From the NCBI RefSeq assembly GCF_000218685.1, contig NW_006763302.1, positions 1 through 35,839 on the forward strand: a DNA stretch of 35,839 nt, read 5' to 3'. Origin of the DNA: Serpula lacrymans var. lacrymans S7.9 (Eukaryota > Basidiomycota > Agaricomycetes > Boletales > Serpulaceae). Below the pieces are notes generated by a model. That model had not been told where the DNA came from. It did no database searches and worked only from the letters and a program-made list of their open reading frames with translations. Positions 28,723-35,839 of the stretch are shown one piece after another (within the stretch, counting starts at the first letter, position 1; every line of letters starts with the position of its first letter). Made by a program: the position numbers and the translations under genes.

Positions 28723-31700
28723 ATGGCTCAAGTTTATCCCTCGCTGGCGCTGTCAGATATCGTGCACATCATGTCACCATCTCCAGTACCACAGGCTTCC
28801 TTAGATGACTCCCACTTACTCCGTCAGAAGAGCTCTACCCCGGAACCACTTCAGGAGTCCGAAGTCCAAAAAATGAGAACGAGAATTGTGGACATGGGTT
28901 TCTCTGGTATCGACCAGGTAAATGCAAGTTCTCGTGAAAAGGAATTATTGGACATGGTGCGTTTTAATTGACTACACACTTATGCGCAGGTTTAACGCTG
29001 TCATGAACTATCCAGATCACGCGCTTAACAAATGCCGTGCGCCTTGACCCAGAGCAGCTTATGAGACAAGCCAGCACCATATCTAGGCTCACGGAGCAAA
29101 GGAGCTATCTTGTATATCAGGCCGAAGAGCAACGGCTAAGATGGGAATCCGAGAGGGATGGTTGGACACGAATGGCCGAAGCCCTTATCGGCCAACAGAA
29201 TAAGAATGCTGGTTCAATATATAGAGAAGAGGTAAGCAAGCAATTCCTCACCACATCCAGGAGAGCTAGGTTTTGGATGGCGCCATATCGGGGAAGATGC
29301 TGGCACATTTCTAACTTCTCAGGCCGTCAAATTTTCTTGCTAACATACACCTGATTTTACTCTGTAGGATACCGAGCGGCAGAAAGCTGGCTTTGAAGCT
29401 GACAATAAGGCACTTCGCCAAAAGGCATGTCGCAAATCAAATGTTGAACAGAGATGTTACGACGTACTTACTATAATGCAAATATTCAGCTTAATGAAGC
29501 ACAATCACGGCTTGCTTCTCTGGAGGCTGAACTTGGCCGTCTCCGTCCATTGCTGCTGATGCAGCCTACGGCCGTGGATCAGCCATCATCTCAGGTGGGC
29601 CAAGATAGGCCAAGGCCATCTCGACGACGCAGGAAAGATTTCATCTCTCTTATCGCCGAGGATGAAGATCAGCACATGAGTGACGACGAAGTCGATGAAT
29701 TGGTTGAAGATAACGATGCTTCGACACAAAATACCCCAAAGCGCAGACCTCGAAAGCAAGAGCCACAGTCAATTGCTACGTCGTCAAAGAAAAGAACTAA
29801 CCTGAAAAATTCATCACGCCCGATCTATTCTGATGCACGCGCAGAACATCTCCTACTAGCTGCAAGAAAAATAGGAAAGCAAAGAGCTGGCATAATGTCA
29901 GGTATCGTCCACCATGTCGATACCAAAGACCGGGAGAAAGATAGGGGCAGAGACGGAAGACGCGAGGACACATCTACAGCTACCACTTCGCCAAGGACGC
30001 CAAGACGGGCGACAGCACCAGTCACTCACCCTGTTGGCGGTCATATACAACCTGGTGGCTACGTCTATATGAATAGTCCCTTGCATCATCAAGGCAACAC
30101 TGCAACTCCTATACCGGTTCTCGTACCTGTTCCTCATGGTTCTTTCCACCTTCTACAAACTCCAAGCTCGTCCACAACCACCGCTTCTTCGTCACGTCAT
30201 AAGTTATTTTCCGAGCCACTGAGCCAGAGAAAGGTTCCCCAGACTCCACTAGATTCCTTATTGAGTGCTGCTCGCTCGATGATGGATGACGAGGAAGAAG
30301 AAAGTATTGGATCAACCGCCACGAATGGCTCGGTGAGGCGCTTGCGAGAATTTTCATCTCACGATATACCTGAAAGCCCCCTGCCAAAGCGAAGGAAGAT
30401 CGCTCCAGCTCTAATACAACGTGAGAAAGATAATCCATCTGGTGAACAAGTAGCGAGTTCGGGGGGAGCAGCGCGCGTGCGATCTGCTTTGGATGTTTTA
30501 GCAGATCAAGCGGCAGCCTTCAGTTCAAATGAACCACAACCTGCCAAGGAGAAAGGCAAGGAGAAGGGAGTGCTACCCCCCGATACCCAGGGTATTCCTG
30601 GATTGCTGGCTGACTCGATAGCGCCTGCGAGACTCCCGCATAAGGAGCGGCAAGCGCGAAGAGATGATACACCACCAGCAGTAACACCCATACCCACAGG
30701 CCCATCGTCGCCACCTCGTACTCTTGAGAATGAGCTTACTCTTACAGATAACTGGGCTAGCGCTCCGCCCAATCTCCGTCCAGTCTTGCGATGGGACGAG
30801 AGTTCCAAATCATCTTCATTAATAGATCCTGGTGATGCAAATACACCAATTATTGTAACTCGATCTCAGTTAACTGGGGAGACTCTATCAAGTACAGAAA
30901 TTGATCACACAGACTCCCGGAAAGACTCGGATATAAGAGATACACAGAGTGATGATCTGCCTCCTTCCGAATTTCTTCAAGAGACCCAAATACCTCCTTT
31001 ACGTTTTCCTGTCGATGCATTTTCACCTCCTCTCGTAGCGTCACGAGCACATAGCGAAGATAGAACAAACGCACGCCGATCTCCCGTCGAATGGGTAGCC
31101 TCCCCCTCTGTTATACATCGACGGGCTACGTCGATACCTGCCTCATCAGGTCGCGAACAACCTCCACTCAATACACAGCTGAGTACGCATGTCCGGCGCG
31201 ACACTGCGCCTGAATCGATTAATGTCAGTGGACATGAACATAGTTCCAATAGTAAACCCGTCCTTGCTGCGGGTGCGAAAAACAAGGAACTTGCAAGAGT
31301 TGCAGGTCAAAGTGTTCCTACAAAGCGACAGCGTAGTCCATATGTGAAGTGGAGTAAGGAGGAAGACGAAATGCTCGCACAGGTGAGCATCTCTGTCGTT
31401 CGGAAGGGAACGGTCTGATTACTTCGTTTGCCATAGGCTGTTGCAAAATATGGGCAAAAGTGGGACCTGGTTCAAAAAGCTCTACCTTCGAGAGGGTATC
31501 ATCAAGTTCGTCAACGATGGCTGCGCAAACTCGGTACGTATATATATATTTGCTCGCTGATTGCCATTTCACGCTGGTTTATTTAGGTGTTTTTGACAGC
31601 AAACCAGATTTGTCGTCATTCCAGACCAGTAGCTTTTCATCAGGGACGAGACCACCGAATGGGGAATTGGGATCCCCTACTCCTAGCGAGCCACCTCCCA

Positions 31701-31789
31701 ATCCGAAATTAGGACTTGCACCTCTAAGCAGCGAGTTGGCATTTGTGACGTTCAACTCCAGAGGTCCTTCAATCCGGGAGGCCAGTTAG
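28723..31789 (+). CDS. coiled-coil protein with C-terminal Myb/SANT domain
   Basis: Exons 28723-28956, 29016-29231, 29368-29424, 29490-31382, 31437-31533, 31587-31789; 899 aa with all phases consistent. Residues about 80-200 form a likely coiled coil (LTEQRSYLVYQAEEQRLRW, LNEAQSRLASLEAEL). Next come a basic motif PSRRRRKD, an acidic stretch and a long disordered Ser/Pro/Thr-rich middle. Residues about 785-833 are one Myb/SANT repeat: KWSKEEDEMLAQAVAKYG with three spaced aromatic positions, then WDLVQKALPSRGYHQVRQRW. A nuclear DNA- or chromatin-binding role is likely; the target is unknown. The intron 29425-29489 has a GC donor (GCATGT), without which the two open frames cannot be joined. Confidence 0.82.
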
Positions 31790-33225
31790 CCAAGTGTATC
31801 GTAAGAGATTTAGTGCAGTATTTACAGGATGATATTTTTTTCTCTCTTCCGCTTATTCCATTTTTTTTGGTTGCATTGGATTCAATCTATATATATCTGA
31901 TATTCAATCTATCTTTTGTTGTAGGCATGTGTGTATGTATTTTAGCTGTGATTGTAGAAGTGTTCTCCCGACACATGTACTTGTTCAGTATGAGGTTTGG
32001 CACCTCTGTACCGAGTCGACCACCCTTACGCAGCACTTTGGGGAGGTTCCCACGCATCGTCAGATGGGTTTCTTTGAAGGGAGTACTATCGTTGGACACC
32101 GGATGCAACCGGTAAGAGATATGCACTTGGGCCTCCAGAGGCTCAACGATCACTGTACAGGTAGCTAGAAAATTGTTAGATGTAGAATATAGTATATAGA
32201 ATATAATTGTGAAAGAATTTAGTGAATAGCTTATCTGTAGCAACAACGACAGACCTGACACTATGCTCTTGAACTCCAGAAGTGTGAATTTTGAGGGAAA
32301 GATGGCCAGATTTGACCAGATCTCGTGCTGGGAATATTGCAATATCTTTCTAGAAAACGTCAATAGGTAGGCCCCTACAATGCCAGATACTTACTGAGCT
32401 GATTGGGGCCTCAAAGCGTCTGGAGAAACGAAAACAATGATGGAGTCGTGACTAGGCGACCGAAACAGGCAATCACACACCAAGATAATCAATCAAGGAC
32501 CGCTAGCTCCGCTTCGGTACGTACCGCACATACCACCAGTGTCAGGACTTGGTGTGACCTGGCGGAATTTAACTTGTAAGCTCCGCCTGATTTGGTCTGT
32601 GAGTGCCGTTGTGACCCAGTGTGACCAGAAATTGCAGAACCATTCCAAAACATGTGTCGTCTTTTCGGTTTTGTTCCGCTGCTCCAATGCTTCAAGTTAT
32701 TGCTTATTTTTCTACATAGGCAGCTAGAAAACTAAAAATTATATCTACTGGTCAAGTTCCGACAGTCTAAAGCTCAACGACTGATGAGTTATTCAACTTC
32801 TCCCCAGACCAATTGCACCTATTGTCCAACGATAGTAAGGGCTCGTATGGGAACTCTGTTTTTCCTGAATTTTTTTTTTCAGCCACAATCTGCCGGGATG
32901 CTGTCGGAGAGACGGATAGGCATCCATCCCATGAGCTATGAATGGGTAGGTATCATACTTCCATCAACCTCATATCTACGATAACACATTTTTGGACCTT
33001 TCCTTTTATTTTCATTCTCCACTTTAACCTTTACTGTAGTTTTCACACTCCGTGCCATGCGGCACTTTCCCTTTGTTCAAACTCCACCTTCTCGCACTAC
33101 ACCGCCTTTCTTCTTATTTTAGATACAACTCTCTCACACAGTAGAGCTGGTCACACGGGCTAGGCCCTATGACATCATCAGCCACTGCCTCTAACAACTG
33201 TATAGTACATACGTACAAACAAACC
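31790..33225. other. gene-poor spacer next to retroelement remnants
   Basis: No gene is supported. Visible items are a 12-base perfect palindrome CGGTACGTACCG at 32515-32526, a GGCGGA/TCCGCC inverted pair at 32561-32566 and 32582-32587, a 12-base palindrome ATATTGCAATAT at 32334-32345, and a T run near 32870. These could be transposon debris, but no terminal repeats or target duplications could be matched. Confidence 0.35.
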
Positions 33226-33389
33226 TGTAACAGTATATATACCTCAATAGATCCAGGAGACTCCTCAGCGAGTCCTCCTGTTGTTTACCCACAACTAACT
33301 TGGTCCTATCCTAGGTGTAACCACTCCCTTCACTACCTTTATAGTTGGTTCTAGTTGTGCGCCAGAGTAACTAACTCTTGGTCGTTACA
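33226..33389 (-). repeat. short LTR-like element (164 bp)
   Basis: Read on the minus strand the segment begins TGTAAC and ends GTTACA, the TG...CA ends expected of an LTR, with a six-base perfect inverted terminal repeat. It contains TATA-like sequences (CTATAAAG near its 5' part). It directly follows the integrase fragment in the same orientation, so it may be the 3' LTR of that gypsy element or a later solo copy. No second copy or target-site duplication was found in the window. Confidence 0.5.
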
Positions 33390-34032
33390 TTTGCCCATCT
33401 GTCTGCGGATAGAACACCATTGATAATTTAGGTTTGATGCCCAGCATCCGGCATAGTTCTTTTGTAAATTTGCTAGCAAATTGGGGCCCCCTATTGGAGA
33501 CAATGGTTTCTGGTAACCCATGGATAGACCATACAAAATCTTTAAATAAGTCTGCCATACCTGCGGCTGTAATAGTTTTATTTGTGGGAATGAATACCAC
33601 TTCCTTGGAGAAGCAATCAACTACCACCATTACTGAATCATACCTATTTGACTCTGGTAGACCTGTTGTGAAATCAACCAATATATCCTGCCAGGGGCCA
33701 GCTGGTATTGGATTTGGAATAAGGTTGACCATGCCAGGCCACATGTAGTTTCTGGAGATCAATTCCATTGTTTGTTGCCACCCAGGGTGCCCAGCAACTG
33801 GGGTGTTGTGATGTCTGTCTATTGGCTTGATCCTTGCGGACTCAGGCACATAGATTTTGTCTTTAAAATGGAAGAGCCTGTTGTCATGCACCAAAGTTGA
33901 TTGGTAGCATGGACAAGTGTCAATAACGAAGCAAATATTCAAAAAGACTCGCCTTTGCGCCACACAGGCACAGTGCCACGTGGAATAGTAATTAATATTG
34001 CCTTTTTCGAACTTGTGGCTGATCAGCATCAC
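33385..34032 (-). pseudogene. Ty3/gypsy integrase fragment, degenerate
   Basis: The 215-codon frame shows a gypsy integrase order. A partial zinc-binding region (HHNTPVAGHPGW) is followed directly by WPGM and then PAGPWQDILVDF. The usual CxxC half of the HHCC finger is missing, so an internal deletion is likely. The catalytic core runs from LVDFTTGLPES through VVVDCFSKEVVFIP to HGLPETIVSNRG. The second catalytic position, Asp in the family motif SDRG, is Asn here. The frame stops at TDGQM, just short of where the catalytic glutamate region would end, and runs into the LTR-like element. RT and RNase H are not seen. It is inactive by inspection. Confidence 0.8.
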
Positions 34033-34192
34033 CTCTATTAGGCAATCCAGTCACGCTCACCTTTGCTTTTCCATTCGGTACTTTCCGCGTTTCAGCATTT
34101 CGGCAAATTTTCGCATCGCCACTGGCTACACATTGTATTGTGCCCTCATTTTTGTTGTTTCCCTTACTCCCCTTCCTTTGCCTAGCCCCACC

Positions 34193-34735
34193 ATGGGCCC
34201 CTTCCTCTCCTTTTTATTCTCACCTGACAGTTGTTTCTGGATCTCCATTCTAATCCACTTTTTCGTCACCTCCACCCTCCTCCTCCTCATCTTATTTGCA
34301 CCCCCACCATTTCTGATGTCACCACTTCCTATCCGCTTCCGTCGCCAATCCGTTGACTACCACGTGCTACTGCTGATATCAGCAAAGCCCCGGCGGCCGG
34401 TTCAAATAGGGCAACAGGTCCATCTTTATGACGTCGATCTACCATCATATACTATCAAAACATCGGTCGCTCGTCTTGCCTGGTTGGAGCGTGGGTGGGT
34501 AGTTTTTGAGCTGGAGAAGGTTCATCCCCTTGCGTCGCCCATGTTCATCGCTGTCCCATTCACTTGGGTACACTTATCTTTTGTCCATCATCTTCGCTAT
34601 AGCTACACCTACCACACACTGCCTGGGACTCACTTATTCCAAATTGGAACTACTCCTCTCCCTCCCTCGTTTGATCAGGTGGTCCAACACAACCAGTCCA
34701 TTGGTAAGGCCATGGAACTGTCGGATTTGGACTAG
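34193..34735 (+). CDS. unassigned 180-codon ORF with one TM segment
   Basis: The ATG sits in an optimal start context (CCACCATGG); the frame is also open upstream to about 33998. A hydrophobic segment (WISILIHFFVTSTLLLLILFA, abbreviated here) at about residues 17-37 precedes a soluble part. The soluble part has a short beta-like stretch VHLYDVDLPSYTIKTSVARL and the repeated aromatic sequence SYTYHT. I do not recognise the family. It lies beside decayed gypsy sequence on the opposite strand and may be an accessory ORF of a repeat or a chance frame. A pyrimidine-rich region of about 100 bp precedes it, as before fungal start sites. Confidence 0.35.
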   Translation: MGPFLSFLFSPDSCFWISILIHFFVTSTLLLLILFAPPPFLMSPLPIRFRRQSVDYHVLLLISAKPRRPVQIGQQVHLYDVDLPSYTIKTSVARLAWLERGWVVFELEKVHPLASPMFIAVPFTWVHLSFVHHLRYSYTYHTLPGTHLFQIGTTPLPPSFDQVVQHNQSIGKAMELSDLD

Positions 34736-35839
34736 GTGGTGGACCGGTGGCTCCAGTTTCTTTTTCTTCAGCAGAACATTCATTTACAGTGCAATTATTT
34801 TTGATTTTTGAATCATTTTTATGGACACATATTTTTTAGAATGCCTGACTGACAATAAAGGAACTGTGTTGATACTGATAGTGTTTTGCCTTGCCTTTTT
34901 TTTACTGCATCTTCCCATGACATCATGATTTTCCTGCTCTCTTTTTGCTATTGGACTTTACTTTATGGCTATACAAACCTGTGACATTACTCACAGCATT
35001 CATTGTTCTATCCCTTTCTTTTCCTTTTTTTGGCAATCTTATCCTGTACTACCTATGCAGGATTTGTCAGCGTACATTCCTTCCTTCATATGGTTTCTCA
35101 TTCTTTTTGCACAGCTATATTGTGCATAGCCTACTTTTCTTTTACTATATAAACCCCTGTATTTTACCTTGTAAAACAACAAGAACTCCAATCCAGACTT
35201 CTTCTCTAATTTCAAGTTCACTACTCTGCTGCTTGTGATCCAGTGTGGTCACAACACTTCCCACTGCTACCACTGTCAACTGCTGTCATCGTCACTTCCC
35301 ATTTTTGAAGTCATTGTCATCCCTTTCGGTTAGAGTTCTTCTGAGCACTACAGTTTGTGCGTCAGGAGCCTGCTATCACTGGGAACCTTGTCACCTTGTC
35401 ATCCTCGTTGTTCTCAAACCTACCTTGTGCTACAATTAGCAAGGTAGTGCTCATCTATACTCGTCACTAAGCACCTATCTTCTATAAATTCAACTATCCC
35501 TCCTCCTCAAAACCCACACTCATACACCTCTGGGTTTTACTTTGAAGGATCTTTATACGTACCACCCCACGAACAACCAGAGCACCCACTGTTCTAGGAG
35601 GCAAAGCCCATAAACAAGTTCCGTGGAATCTGGGAGGATTGTGTGTTAGTTTGTTTTTGTGCAGGACAGGACCCCGCTATAGCAGACACAATAGTATACT
35701 GAATTTCCCGATGCTCTCAACCCGTCATCTGCTTCACATGGGAGACCCCGTTGCTAAAATGCCGGGCACCAATGTGTGCATGCATACTCTTGTATCAGGC
35801 ATCCAGCTTCTCCTTTCCAACCATTTCTTGTTTGTGCTA
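34736..35839. other. AT/pyrimidine-rich, LTR-like or promoter-like DNA
   Basis: No gene is supported. A strong TATA-like ACTATATAAAC at about 35144-35154 is followed by CAACAAGAACTCC and, 100 bases later, by GGTCACAACA ending at 35256, which would suit the end of an LTR. A matching start (TGTTGA at 34867) exists, but flanking target duplications do not. A hairpin CTACCTTG/CAAGGTAG is at 35420-35447, and a second TATA-like TATAAATTC is near 35482. Confidence 0.3.
35420..35447. repeat. short inverted repeat (hairpin)
   Basis: CTACCTTG (35420-35427) and CAAGGTAG (35440-35447) form a perfect eight-base stem with a 12-base loop. No T run follows on either strand and its role is unknown. Confidence 0.4.

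Noticed and set aside
32515..32526. Perfect 12-base palindrome CGGTACGTACCG
   Set aside because: Isolated, no matching copy or flanking structure; may be chance or transposon debris.
34395..34412. GGTTCAAAT-type B box suggesting a tRNA gene
   Set aside because: No A box or cloverleaf around it; it lies inside an open frame.
34867..35256. Possible second LTR (TGTTGA start, CACAACA end, internal TATA box)
   Set aside because: Terminal repeats match over only five bases, flanking sequences show no target-site duplication, and no second copy is in the window.
1..35839. CRISPR arrays, bacterial operons, integrons
   Set aside because: No direct-repeat/spacer pattern; genes are spliced and eukaryotic. 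The 350-bp repeat in 8157-10256 is coding exon duplication, not CRISPR.

Overview
The window is nuclear DNA of a filamentous basidiomycete, most likely a mushroom-forming agaricomycete. The genes are split by many 45-75 nt spliceosomal introns (GT donors, a few GC donors, CTRAY-like branch sites). Gene order is compact and on both strands. The recognisable proteins are a basidiomycete-type set: eS12, Ski8, Rad14, TMEM135-like, Aim19-like, an Fcy-type permease and a TesB-type thioesterase. Species cannot be named from sequence alone.

Left end (1-about 4700): subtelomere-like accessory DNA. It holds the 3' part of a Penelope-like reverse transcriptase with no visible GIY-YIG domain, resembling the Athena/Coprina telomere-attached class. 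Downstream are degenerate CCCTAA-like tracts and two diverged copies of a module made of a TATA box, a hammerhead self-cleaving ribozyme and a telomere-like tract. The ribozymes (2148-2210 and 2898-2971) have complete cores and three pairing stems and lie on the same strand as the RT. Bases 3100-4760 hold no gene I can support.

Centre-left (4761-10396): one intron-rich gene of about 30 exons joins a DUF2235 (Tle1-like alpha/beta hydrolase) domain to a long HEAT/ARM solenoid. The last 2.2 kb is a tandem array of a 346-357 bp genomic unit. Each unit is two phase-1 exons of 123 nt (41 codons) plus two introns that are themselves homologous between copies.

Centre (11012-28546): housekeeping-type genes. 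They are a peroxisomal acyl-CoA thioesterase ending in AKL (-), Rad14/XPA (-), an NCS1 purine-cytosine permease (-), a four-TM basidiomycete protein (+), Ski8 (-) divergent from eS12 (+), a TMEM135-like protein (+), an Aim19-like protein (+) and a membrane-anchored alpha/beta hydrolase (-). The hydrolase shares a 176-bp promoter, carrying two TCACGTGA sites, with a Myb/SANT protein (+, to 31789). Exon phases sum correctly in every gene model except two, which carry local frame breaks: the permease (C9 tract) and the thioesterase.

Right end (31790-35839): gene-poor. It contains a decayed Ty3/gypsy integrase fragment with an altered catalytic site next to a 164-bp LTR-like element, an unassigned 180-codon ORF with a strong start context, and LTR-like or promoter-like DNA. 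The unusual material is therefore at the two ends plus the repeat-exon gene; the middle is an ordinary euchromatic block.
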